Of a DNA stretch of 64,000 bases, positions 54,039-62,408 are shown one piece after another (position 1 is the first letter of the stretch; every line of letters begins with the position of its first letter). A program made the position numbers and the translations under genes. The DNA lies in the NCBI GenBank assembly GCA_947177425.1, contig CAMWUN010000016.1, forward strand, positions 1 through 64,000. Direction: 5' to 3'. The notes beneath the pieces are model-generated. The model was not told where the DNA came from. It ran no database searches and worked only from the letters and a program-made list of their open reading frames with translations. This stretch comes from an uncultured bacterium (GTDB taxonomy: Bacteria > Bacillota > Clostridia > Lachnospirales > Lachnospiraceae).

Positions 54039-54719
54039 ATGGATTACAGGCATGAATTGAAATTTCTGGTTTCCGACGGGGAACTGGAAATTATCAGATA
54101 CCGGTTGAAGCCGCTGATGCGGCAGGACAGCCATCAGCAGGCAGAGAGTTATCGTGTGAGAAGTCTGTATTTTGATGATCTGGACGATTCCTGTATGCAG
54201 GAAAATGAGGACGGCATTGACAATAGAAGAAAATACCGGATAAGGATATATGACGGACGGAATGATGTCATCAAGCTGGAAAAAAAGATGAAGTACCGGG
54301 GGATGACCAGAAAGATAAGCAGGAGAATTTCCCGGGAAGACTGTCTTGTTTATATGTCCGGGAAAGCGGGCAGGTTACAACCCGGTGCAGGGGAGCTGGA
54401 AAAAGAATTGTACACCCAGATAAAAATATATGGCATGCATCCGGTATCCGTTGTAGAATATGAAAGGACAGCTTTTGTGGAATCAAGGGGAAATGTGAGG
54501 ATTACCTTTGACAGGAATATCAGCGGAAGCGGGAATATTCAGGGATTTCTTGGGGAAAAGTTTCAGGGAGTGCCTTTGCTCCCCGCTGGGCGGCATGTAT
54601 TGGAGGTAAAGTATGACGAAATGCTTCCCCAGTATATTTCCGGGGTGCTTGAGACTGGCTCCCTGCAAAGAACCTCTTTTTCCAAATATTACTATTCCAG
54701 AAATTACAGGAATATGTAG
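54039..54719 (+). CDS. VTC-domain polyphosphate polymerase-like protein, copy 2
   Basis: The 226-aa VTC-only protein has MDYRHELKFLVSDGELE, VRSLYFDDLDDSCMQENEDG, RRKYRIRIYDG, LEKKMKYRGMTRK, NVRITFDRNI, and LEVKYDEMLPQYI with the metal Glu. It matches copy 1 motif by motif but is diverged in between, so the two modules are not a recent duplication. It is expected to polymerise phosphate from ATP on the inner membrane face. It starts 8 nt after the CotH stop. Confidence 0.9.
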   Translation: MDYRHELKFLVSDGELEIIRYRLKPLMRQDSHQQAESYRVRSLYFDDLDDSCMQENEDGIDNRRKYRIRIYDGRNDVIKLEKKMKYRGMTRKISRRISREDCLVYMSGKAGRLQPGAGELEKELYTQIKIYGMHPVSVVEYERTAFVESRGNVRITFDRNISGSGNIQGFLGEKFQGVPLLPAGRHVLEVKYDEMLPQYISGVLETGSLQRTSFSKYYYSRNYRNM

Positions 54720-54811
54720 GCCCACAATTTCTTATATGAGGGGATGGCAGGCTGCATCAGTAAGTCTGCCCGATGCAGGAAAGAGGATAGGATAAAAGAA
54801 AGGATAAAATT

Positions 54812-55486
54812 ATGAATTTTAGCGATGTAATTAAGAAATCGGTTATGGAGGGGTTTTCCTATGCAGATTTGTCAACCACAAAAATAATCATCACGCTGTC
54901 AATTACCTTTTTGATTGCAGTGTATATCTTTTTCGTATACAAAATGGTGACTAAAAGCGCGTTTTATTTCAAAAGTTTCAATATTTCCATGGCCATTATT
55001 TCAGTGGTGACAGCGGGGATTATTCTTGCCATGCAGTCCAGCATTGTGATTTCCCTTGGTATGGTGGGAGCCCTTTCCATTGTGCGGTTCCGTACGGCCA
55101 TCAAAGACCCTATGGATTTGCTGTTCCTGTTCTGGTCTATCGGTACTGGAATCATCTGCGGGGCGGGACTTTATAAGGTTGCCATTATTCTGGCAGTTCT
55201 GGTGACAGTGGGAATTCTGATTCTGGATTTACTGCCTGTAAGAATCAGCCCGTACCTTTTGATTATCAACGCAGACACGAAGGAAGCGGAGGAGAAAATT
55301 ATTCCGATTGTTAAAGAAACCGTGGGAGGCTATAAGCTGAAATCCAAAAATATTACCGCAGGCGGACTGGATATGATATTAGAAGTGAAAGCCAAAAATG
55401 AAAAAGCGCTTTTGGACAGGCTTTCGGAGCTGAAGGAAATCACGTCAGTATCTTTGCTGGCCCATGACGGTGAAGTAAAGGGATAA
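54812..55486 (+). CDS. DUF4956 membrane protein, copy 2
   Basis: The 224-aa protein is the same length as copy 1, with four TM helices and the core SLGMVGALSIVRFRTAIKDPMDLLFLFWSI. The soluble C-terminus (about 150-224, ending SVSLLAHDGEVKG) aligns with copy 1 (SVSLVSHDGEVTF). Its position directly after VTC is conserved between the two modules, the strongest hint that VTC and DUF4956 act together. The ribosome site is AAAGGA. Confidence 0.88.
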   Translation: MNFSDVIKKSVMEGFSYADLSTTKIIITLSITFLIAVYIFFVYKMVTKSAFYFKSFNISMAIISVVTAGIILAMQSSIVISLGMVGALSIVRFRTAIKDPMDLLFLFWSIGTGIICGAGLYKVAIILAVLVTVGILILDLLPVRISPYLLIINADTKEAEEKIIPIVKETVGGYKLKSKNITAGGLDMILEVKAKNEKALLDRLSELKEITSVSLLAHDGEVKG

Positions 55487-55506
55487 AGGGCTTAAGGAGG
55501 ACGCAA

Positions 55507-57096
55507 ATGACTGAAAAGATAAAGGAAAGCTTCAAAGATGGGAACATTCCGGCAGCGGCGTACCTGCTTGTGTCGGCATTTCTGCTTATCATGCTTGCGT
55601 CCCGTTCTTCCTTTTTGTACCCATGCAACAACTGGAATGATGCAAACAGTTATTTTTCTGTGGGAAAAGCGCTCTTTAATGGGAAAATGCCCTACAGGGA
55701 TGTGTTTGACCAGAAAGGAATGTATCTGTATTTTTTTTACGGGCTGGCTTATCTGGTGTCCCACACTACTTTTGCAGGGGTATTTGTCCTTGAAGTTGTG
55801 CTTGCGGCCTTTGACTTGTTTGGAATCTGTGCCATCCTGCGCCTGTACGTCGGAAAGGGCACTGCTCTTTTATTAAGCCCGCCGGCCCTTGCAGTCATTA
55901 TAAGTTCCTACAGCTTTTACTGGGGAGGAAGCGCGGAGGAGGTCAATCTGCCTTTTCTCATTTGGGGGCTGTACTTTGTGCTGGACTATTTTAAGAGCAG
56001 ATACCCTGCAGAACAAATGTCATGGAAAACCATTTTTGCAGGCGGTATTCTGGCAGGGATGATTGCCAATATTAAATTCACTTCCCTCGGTTTTTTCTTT
56101 GCCTGGATGATGTGCGTGGCATTTTCGTTTCTGGCGCGAAAAGATTTCTGGGGTGCGGTAAAGGGTTGTGGGATATTCTTAGTGGGAATGGCAGTTCCCT
56201 TTATTCCCTGGCTGGTTTATTTTGGTTTAAATCATGGCCTGTATGAATGGTATTGGGGCTATGTGTATATTAACGTGTTTGTCTACAGTAATTTAAACGG
56301 TGAAGGGCCGTCTTTGTTTGAACGAATTTACGTGCTTGCCAAGCTTCTTTACTGGGTGGTGCGCAAAAATCTGGTTTATTTTGTCTTCGTCATACCGGGA
56401 GTTATCTGGTTCATCTCTGGCAAGGGGAAAAAGTGGCTGGAACGGTTTCTTATGGCGGCGCTGTGCTTCTTTTTGTTCCTGGGGATTTATGTGGGAGGTT
56501 CGGAGCTTCCCTATTATGCCCTGCCGCTGGGGATTTTTGCAATTCCGGGGTTTGCTCTTTTGGGGCAGGTTCTGGAGTGGGGACGGGAAAAGATTACGGC
56601 TCTTTATGCTGCCCGCCGGGACCGGGCGGATAAGCACAAGAGCGTATATGGCGGAAGAAAAAGTGTGATGGCCGGATGGCTGGGGGCTTTGTCTTCTCTG
56701 GCAGCCAGCCTGGGAATAATCTGGCTGGTTTCCATCAACATTCCCTATATGCGTGAAAAAAAGGAAGATATATTTTTATATAAATTTAAGGAAATCGTAG
56801 AGCAGACGGAAAATCCCACCCTGCTGAATATTGGGTGCCTGGACGCAGGGCTTTATACGGTATGTGACATTGTCCCTTCCTGCCGGTGGTTCCAGACCCA
56901 GACTCTTGCTATTGACGATGTACTGATGGAGCAGGAGCGTTATACCAGGGAGGGGCAGACGGATTACATTATTGCAAGGGACAGTTACCCGGATGTTATC
57001 TGGGAAAAGTACGAATTGGCGGCTCAGGAGCCCTGGTATCATGAGGGGATGGAGTTTACTTATTATTTGTTTAGGAGAAAAGCATGGGAACAATGA
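55507..57096 (+). CDS. Multi-TM GT39-like glycosyltransferase
   Basis: The 529-aa protein has about eleven helices. The first external loop NNWNDANSYFSVGKALFNGKMPYRDVFDQKG carries the acidic pair and the DxFDxKG string common to GT39-like teichoic-acid or surface-glycan glycosyltransferases. A C-terminal soluble domain of about 110 residues follows. It would use a polyprenyl-phosphate sugar and act outside. The next gene overlaps it by 13 nt, so translation is coupled within the operon. Confidence 0.75.
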   Translation: MTEKIKESFKDGNIPAAAYLLVSAFLLIMLASRSSFLYPCNNWNDANSYFSVGKALFNGKMPYRDVFDQKGMYLYFFYGLAYLVSHTTFAGVFVLEVVLAAFDLFGICAILRLYVGKGTALLLSPPALAVIISSYSFYWGGSAEEVNLPFLIWGLYFVLDYFKSRYPAEQMSWKTIFAGGILAGMIANIKFTSLGFFFAWMMCVAFSFLARKDFWGAVKGCGIFLVGMAVPFIPWLVYFGLNHGLYEWYWGYVYINVFVYSNLNGEGPSLFERIYVLAKLLYWVVRKNLVYFVFVIPGVIWFISGKGKKWLERFLMAALCFFLFLGIYVGGSELPYYALPLGIFAIPGFALLGQVLEWGREKITALYAARRDRADKHKSVYGGRKSVMAGWLGALSSLAASLGIIWLVSINIPYMREKKEDIFLYKFKEIVEQTENPTLLNIGCLDAGLYTVCDIVPSCRWFQTQTLAIDDVLMEQERYTREGQTDYIIARDSYPDVIWEKYELAAQEPWYHEGMEFTYYLFRRKAWEQ

Positions 57097-58265
57097 TGAC
57101 TGTATGGAAAATACTTGGTTTGATATTATGGCTTGCGGCGGTGCCTTTTTGCATGGGGCTTATCATTATGCCCTGTCTTAAGAAGAAGCTGCGGACGCCG
57201 GGGACTGCTCTTGTGTCAGGGTATATTCTTATGTTCACCATGCTGGAACTGGTGGGCATCCCTGTGGTGCTGCTGGCTGTGTATAATGGCTTCACAATAT
57301 TCATCAAGTGCTTTACCCCTGTGATTATCCTGTCTGCGCTTCTTGGGGTTTGGGCCGTCAGGCGGATGGCTAAAAACGGATACGAACTGAATTTTTCAAT
57401 GACATCAGCCATTTGGGATACTTCGCTGGAAGAGAAAATTATGTGGATTTTATTCGTTGGCCTGGTGGGATTTCAGCTATATATGGCCTTCACCAGGGCA
57501 TCCTTTGACGGTGATGATGCTTATTACGGGGTTCACGGGGTGATTGCCCAACAGGTGGACACCCTGTACCGGGTCAATCCATATACAGGCCGCAGCGCGC
57601 CCTTAGATGTGCGTCATGCGCTGGCACTGTTTCCCATCTGGGAGGCTTATGCGGGCAGCATGAGCGGAGTTCACGCAACCATTGTCAGCCACAGCGTGGT
57701 TCCACTGATACTGATACCCATTACCTATATTCTGTATTTTCGGATAGGAAAGGAACTTTTTGAGAAAAGAAAGGGGCTTCTGCCTGTGTTCATGATACTG
57801 ATTGCCTTATGGCAGATGTTCGGTTATGTTTCCCTGTTTACCACAGAAACATTTTTCCTTACGAGAACCTGGCAGGGAAAATCTTTTGCAGGAAATTTTG
57901 TGATACCGGCGGTTATCTGGATATTTTTAAGCATGTTTGATCCCACAAAGGAGGGAGACGGACTGGGCAGAATTAAGTACGGGGAAGTGCGCAGGGCCTC
58001 AGAAGTATACGGCAGACCGGAGGAAAAAAGCAAAAATACAGGGCTTTGGCTGATGCTGGCCTGCCTGAATTTCGCGGGAGGGGCAAGCAGTTCTCTGGCA
58101 ATACTGCTTAGCTGTCTGATGACAGCCGGATTTGGTCTGCTGTTTGCTTTCAGGGAAAAGAGTTTTGCCGTCCTGGTTAAAGCGGTGCTGACCTGTGTGC
58201 CCGGCGGGATTTATGTTTTACTTTACGTGGCGCTGACCCATGGAATTCTGGTTCTGCCAGCTTAA
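57084..58265 (+). CDS. DUF6077-like multi-TM protein, possibly N-terminal half
   Basis: The 393-aa membrane protein has the DUF6077-like strings RASFDGDDAYYGVHGVIAQQVDTLYRVNPYTG and PLDVRHALALFPIWEAYAGS, with acidic residues in the first large external loop as in GT-C enzymes. It ends soon after a TM helix and lacks the soluble tail seen in its neighbours. The next gene starts with TM helices and has exactly such a tail. The pair may thus be one enzyme split in two. AGGAG lies 7 nt before the ATG. Confidence 0.65.
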   Translation: MGTMMTVWKILGLILWLAAVPFCMGLIIMPCLKKKLRTPGTALVSGYILMFTMLELVGIPVVLLAVYNGFTIFIKCFTPVIILSALLGVWAVRRMAKNGYELNFSMTSAIWDTSLEEKIMWILFVGLVGFQLYMAFTRASFDGDDAYYGVHGVIAQQVDTLYRVNPYTGRSAPLDVRHALALFPIWEAYAGSMSGVHATIVSHSVVPLILIPITYILYFRIGKELFEKRKGLLPVFMILIALWQMFGYVSLFTTETFFLTRTWQGKSFAGNFVIPAVIWIFLSMFDPTKEGDGLGRIKYGEVRRASEVYGRPEEKSKNTGLWLMLACLNFAGGASSSLAILLSCLMTAGFGLLFAFREKSFAVLVKAVLTCVPGGIYVLLYVALTHGILVLPA

Positions 58266-58276
58266 GGAGAGTGACT

Positions 58277-59080
58277 ATGTTTGGGATTTTTATGGAAAGT
58301 CTGGTGATTTTCAAATTATATACAGGGTTAAAATTTCTGTTTCTGCTAACCCTCTTTTCCTGGATTTTTCTTTTGGTAAAGGAAAAGGACAGCCGGGTGC
58401 GGATTCTGCTGGTCTATGCGCCGATTATCATTGTCATATTGTTCCTTTTTCCCATGAGCAGGAAGACCTTTGTGGCTATTGGGCTGGACGGGGAAACCTA
58501 TTACCGTATCCTGTGGACAATTCCCATGGGAGTAATTGCCGTTTACGGGATTTGCCGTCTTTTTGAAAAGTATAAGAAAATCGGTCTGGTGGTGGGCGCC
58601 GCCCTGATTGTACTATGCGGAAGCTTTGTTTATCAGAGCGGTTATATTTCCAAAGCGGAAAATCTGTACCATATTCCTAATACGGTCATCAAAATCTGTG
58701 ACCGCATCAGGCCGGACAATCCCGATGCAAGAGTATCTGCGGTGATGCCGCCGGAACTGATACATTTCGTAAGACAGTACGACGCTTCCATTAACATGCC
58801 ATACGGAAGGGAAATGCTGGTGGAGCGCTGGGGATACTACAATGCAGTGTATGAGGCTATGGAGAAAACGGAAGTGGTGGACATGGAAAATCTGCTGGAA
58901 GCAACAAGGGCTGACTACTGTCAGTATATTGTCATGCACCAGAGTAAGCAGACAGACAAGGATCCTGCAGAGTGCGGCCTTACCCTGGTGGATGAAATTG
59001 ACGGCTACCGGATTTACGAGGATCCAGTCACGGCCCAGACGGTGGAAGGGTGGCAGAAGTATTATGAGGATGGAGAATAA
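58277..59080 (+). CDS. Membrane protein, possibly C-terminal half of the previous one
   Basis: The 267-aa protein has about four TM helices (about 10-125), with LDGETYYRILWTIPMGVIAVYG. A soluble C-terminal domain of about 140 residues (DRIRPDNPDARVSAVMPPELIHF...) resembles the tails of the GT-C proteins nearby. It has its own strong ribosome site (AAGGAG, 7 nt before ATG 58277), so it is translated separately, 11 nt after the previous stop. It has no standalone family that I recognise. Its stop overlaps the MBOAT start by one base. Confidence 0.62.
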   Translation: MFGIFMESLVIFKLYTGLKFLFLLTLFSWIFLLVKEKDSRVRILLVYAPIIIVILFLFPMSRKTFVAIGLDGETYYRILWTIPMGVIAVYGICRLFEKYKKIGLVVGAALIVLCGSFVYQSGYISKAENLYHIPNTVIKICDRIRPDNPDARVSAVMPPELIHFVRQYDASINMPYGREMLVERWGYYNAVYEAMEKTEVVDMENLLEATRADYCQYIVMHQSKQTDKDPAECGLTLVDEIDGYRIYEDPVTAQTVEGWQKYYEDGE

Positions 59081-60708
59081 TGCTGTTTAATTCTTACGGG
59101 TTCGTATTTCTATTTTTCCCGCTGGCGTTGGCCGGATACAGTCTCTGCCGGAGAATCGGGACAAATTTCCGGGACGGGATTTATGAGTCTGGGCTTAGGA
59201 AGCTGTACCTTCTTGGGGCATCTTTTATTTTTTATGGGTGCTTCCATCCGGAGTATCTCCCTGTGCTGATAGGCAGTATGGCAGTCAACTATGGGCTGTA
59301 CCGCCAGATGGAAGGAGATGAAAGCAGGGCCGGAGATTCAATGCGCAGGCAGACAACTCAGTCCGGCCCGATATCCGGAAGGAATAAAAAGGCGGCTCTC
59401 TGGGCGGGGCTGGCCGTTAATCTGGGCGCCCTTGCCTGCTTTAAATACGTGGGCGCAGGAGGTTTTGTCCCGCTGGGAATCAGCTTCTACACATTCACAC
59501 AGATTGCGTTTCTGATGGAAGCTTATAGGGGAAGCCTGAAACAGGTGAGCGCCCTTTCGTACGGGCTGTATGTGAGTTTTTTTCCAAAAATGATACAGGG
59601 GCCCATTGCCAGTCCTGGGGAAATGCTTCCACAGTTTCAGAGAAGATGGAAAAAGCCCGAGTGGGAGCAGATATACCGGAGCCTGTATTTGTTTGTGCTT
59701 GGACTGTTTAAAAAAGTATTGATTGCAGATACGCTGGGGAAAGCGGCGGATTTCGGTTATGCCAATCCCGGGGCTTTAAACTCCGGGGATGGGCTGATTG
59801 TGATGCTTGCCTACACACTCCAGCTTTATTTTGATTTCAGCGGATACTGCGATATGGCAATGGGAATTGCCGGTATGTTCGGGCTGTCCCTCCCCCTTAA
59901 CTTCCATTCTCCTTATAAGGCATCTAATATTCTGGAATTCTGGAAAAGGTGGCATATGACTCTTACCGGATTTTTTACGAAATACTTATATATTCCGTTG
60001 GGAGGAAGCAGGAAAGGGAAAGTCAGGACTTATCTCAACTGCCTGATTGTATTTCTGGTAAGCGGAATCTGGCATGGCGCAGGCTGGCAGTTTCTTGTAT
60101 GGGGGCTGATGCACGGTGCGCTTGATGTGCTTACAAGAATCTGGATGGAGTTTAAACCCAGGAAAAGGGGCCGGGACAGAACTTATCCGGGGGACGGGTA
60201 TGTCGGGGATAAAGGCAAAGCAAAGGGCTGGGAGACAGGAAAATCGGCCGGATATGTGCCCGCCGGGGAACAGTCAAAGGACGGAAAGGCCGGATTTGCC
60301 GAAAAAGCGTGGCATGTGGCATGTGTATTGCTGACGTTTCTGTATGTGAATATTGCATGGATATTTTTCCGTGCGCCTTCTGTAAAAGAAGCGGTTGGGA
60401 TGATTAAGACCATTCTGCGCTGTTCTTTTGGAAAAATCAATTGGGAACTGGCAGGGTGCTTTAATCTGGATGAGTTCTGGTATGTAATTAAAGTGCTTGG
60501 GCTGGACAGGTGGCAGTACGCCCACTATATTCTCATGGCGCTTATGCTGGCAGTTATACTTGGGATAGTGTTTCTCGGAAAAAGCGCGGCGGAGTATGTC
60601 AGGACGGTGAAGCCTAATGCGGTGAATACGGTGGTCATGGCGCTGCTGTTTGTGTGGAGCATACTTTCTTTTTCGGGAGTAAGTTCATTTCTGTATGTCA
60701 ATTTTTGA
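59080..60708 (+). CDS. MBOAT-family O-acyltransferase
   Basis: This is the third MBOAT, 542 aa. It has MLFNSYGFVFLFFPLALAGY, PLGISFYTFTQIAFLMEAYRG, GPIASPGEMLPQF, ILEFWKRWHMTLTGFFTKYLYIPLGGSRKG and the catalytic His in SGIWHGAGWQFLVWGLMHG. A hydrophilic insert of about 60 residues (around 360-420, rich in Lys/Gly) between late helices sets it apart from the other two. It overlaps the preceding gene by one base and is followed after 14 nt by an SGNH partner. It probably acylates the glycan built by this operon. Confidence 0.92.
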   Translation: MLFNSYGFVFLFFPLALAGYSLCRRIGTNFRDGIYESGLRKLYLLGASFIFYGCFHPEYLPVLIGSMAVNYGLYRQMEGDESRAGDSMRRQTTQSGPISGRNKKAALWAGLAVNLGALACFKYVGAGGFVPLGISFYTFTQIAFLMEAYRGSLKQVSALSYGLYVSFFPKMIQGPIASPGEMLPQFQRRWKKPEWEQIYRSLYLFVLGLFKKVLIADTLGKAADFGYANPGALNSGDGLIVMLAYTLQLYFDFSGYCDMAMGIAGMFGLSLPLNFHSPYKASNILEFWKRWHMTLTGFFTKYLYIPLGGSRKGKVRTYLNCLIVFLVSGIWHGAGWQFLVWGLMHGALDVLTRIWMEFKPRKRGRDRTYPGDGYVGDKGKAKGWETGKSAGYVPAGEQSKDGKAGFAEKAWHVACVLLTFLYVNIAWIFFRAPSVKEAVGMIKTILRCSFGKINWELAGCFNLDEFWYVIKVLGLDRWQYAHYILMALMLAVILGIVFLGKSAAEYVRTVKPNAVNTVVMALLFVWSILSFSGVSSFLYVNF

Positions 60709-60722
60709 CAGGGGGATAATTA

Positions 60723-61844
60723 ATGAAGGAAAAAAATGCGCGGGAGGGAAAACAAAATAAGAGGGGTAATCCCTATAAGCGTGCTGTAATGGGATTTCTT
60801 ATTCTGACAGCAGCAGCGGCGGCTGGCGTCGCTGCCCTTGTGGTATATGTGGATCCCTTTTTTCATTATCACAGTCCCTTAAAGAACTTTCCCTATTTGG
60901 TGGACAATCAGCTATCCCAGAATCCGGGGATGGCGGCGCACATGGAATATGACAGTGCAATCTTAGGCTCCTCCATGACGGTAAACTTCCAGACAACATG
61001 GTTCAAAGAACTGATGGGGCTGAATACCATTAAATTAAGCTACAGCGGGGCTTTTCCCAAGGATCAGTCCAATATTATGGATATCATGTTTAAAAGCGCC
61101 GGCAATAAGGGCGGTAAGAGGATCAAAAAGGTATTTCTGGGCGTGGATGTGATTACCTATACAGGCGGTGTGGAGGAGACAAAGTATCCAATCCCCCAAT
61201 ACCTGTATGATGACAATATTTTTAATGATATCAAATATGTGCTCAACAAGGATGTGCTGCTCAACTACATTCTGCGTCCCATAGCGGATCCGGATCCCAC
61301 CGATTTGTCCGATGTGTATGCAAGCTGGTGGACGGAGGAATATTACAGTGAGGAGTGGGTTCTGCACAACTATACCTCTCCTGCCCAGGCGGAGGAGGAG
61401 ACAAATCCCCAGGCTTATATTGAAGCGGCGGAAAGAAACCTGGATGTGAATATCTGCCCTTATATAGAAGAAAATCCAGAAACGGAATTTGTGGTGTTCT
61501 TTCCTCCCTACAGCATTTTGTTTTGGAACGATGTTTTAAAAGAAAACCATCTTGACGCGACTATGGAGGTGTACAGGTATATTGCAAACCGCCTGAATGC
61601 CTATGAAAATGTGGAAGTCTACTTTTTTCCCGACCAGGAAGAAATTATCTGTAACCTGAATAATTACGCCGATTACAGCCACTATCATCCCAGATACAAC
61701 CGCTACATGACGGAGTGTTTTGCTGCAAAAAAATTCCTAATCCCAAAAGAGGGACAGGGCGGGAAAGGGATTGATGAATATCTGGCGCATATGAGGGAAA
61801 TCGTGGACAATTTTGACTTTGAAGAACTTCTGTCACGGAAATGA
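60723..61844 (+). CDS. SGNH/AlgJ-like partner of the third MBOAT
   Basis: The 373-aa protein has a basic N-terminus and one TM helix (about 20-45). An exported domain has SAILGSSMTVNFQTTW (Ser in a GSS setting) and a late NYADYSHYHPRYNRYMTECF, whose Asp/His fit the SGNH catalytic block. It matches the DltD/AlgJ-type partner by position, topology and motif order, although the overall sequence is far from the other two partners in the window. It is the last clear gene of the operon starting at 50.5 kb. Confidence 0.8.
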   Translation: MKEKNAREGKQNKRGNPYKRAVMGFLILTAAAAAGVAALVVYVDPFFHYHSPLKNFPYLVDNQLSQNPGMAAHMEYDSAILGSSMTVNFQTTWFKELMGLNTIKLSYSGAFPKDQSNIMDIMFKSAGNKGGKRIKKVFLGVDVITYTGGVEETKYPIPQYLYDDNIFNDIKYVLNKDVLLNYILRPIADPDPTDLSDVYASWWTEEYYSEEWVLHNYTSPAQAEEETNPQAYIEAAERNLDVNICPYIEENPETEFVVFFPPYSILFWNDVLKENHLDATMEVYRYIANRLNAYENVEVYFFPDQEEIICNLNNYADYSHYHPRYNRYMTECFAAKKFLIPKEGQGGKGIDEYLAHMREIVDNFDFEELLSRK

Positions 61845-61862
61845 CAGGGAAAATACTAGGTT

Positions 61863-62276
61863 TTGCTTAAGTTAAAGATAATTACGTTCCTCCTGCTATA
61901 TCCAGAGGGAAGCAGTCAGAGCGATGAATTTTCCATTATCCATCTGGAGGGCGGAAATAATCCTTTAGTTCTTGTTGAAGGACGTGACTATACGAAGGAT
62001 GAGGAAGGATTCCTGGTGACAACTGAAAGTTTCAGTCCGTTCCTGGTTAGCTGGAAGAGCGGCGGAGAAGAAGATATGACAGAGGAATCAGAGGATGCTG
62101 GAAAGAAGTCCCTGGAGGAAACTGCAGAAGGGCCGCCAGAGGCGCCGAAAGAAGCTGAACAGGAAAAAACAGGTATGTCAGCAGGCTTGGTAGTAGTAAT
62201 ACTATTATTGCTGGGTGCAGCCGGCGGAGCCGGGTATTATGTATACCTTAAAAAGAAAGACGGTGCACAACCGTAA
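61863..62276 (+). pseudogene. C-terminal remnant of a membrane-anchored surface protein
   Basis: A 137-codon frame begins with a TTG lacking a ribosome site and starts in mid-domain. LLLYPEGSSQSDEFSIIHLEGG, then ESFSPFLVSWKSG, is the end of a beta-sandwich module typical of large clostridial surface proteins. An acidic/Pro linker (about 65-105) and one TM helix with a basic tail (GLVVVILLLLGAAGGAGYYVYLKKKDG) follow. There is no LPxTG. The body of the protein is missing, and the frame starts 18 nt after the SGNH stop, so a deletion probably joined the two. A terminator follows. Confidence 0.6.
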
Positions 62277-62285
62277 AATAGAAAT

Positions 62286-62324
62286 AATAATGCCAGCAGG
62301 CGTCAGCCTGCTGGCATTATTTTA
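62286..62324 (+). terminator. Strong rho-independent terminator
   Basis: AATAATGCCAGCAGG (62286-62300) pairs perfectly with CCTGCTGGCATTATT (62307-62321) around a 6-nt loop, then TT. It closes the long operon. Confidence 0.88.
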
Positions 62325-62408
62325 TATAATAGGAAATTGCGACAACACTTGATTCCCGCGAGCAAAGAGCCAGGCGGGCATGCCTGCATGAACATTTGGC
62401 GACTGCCG

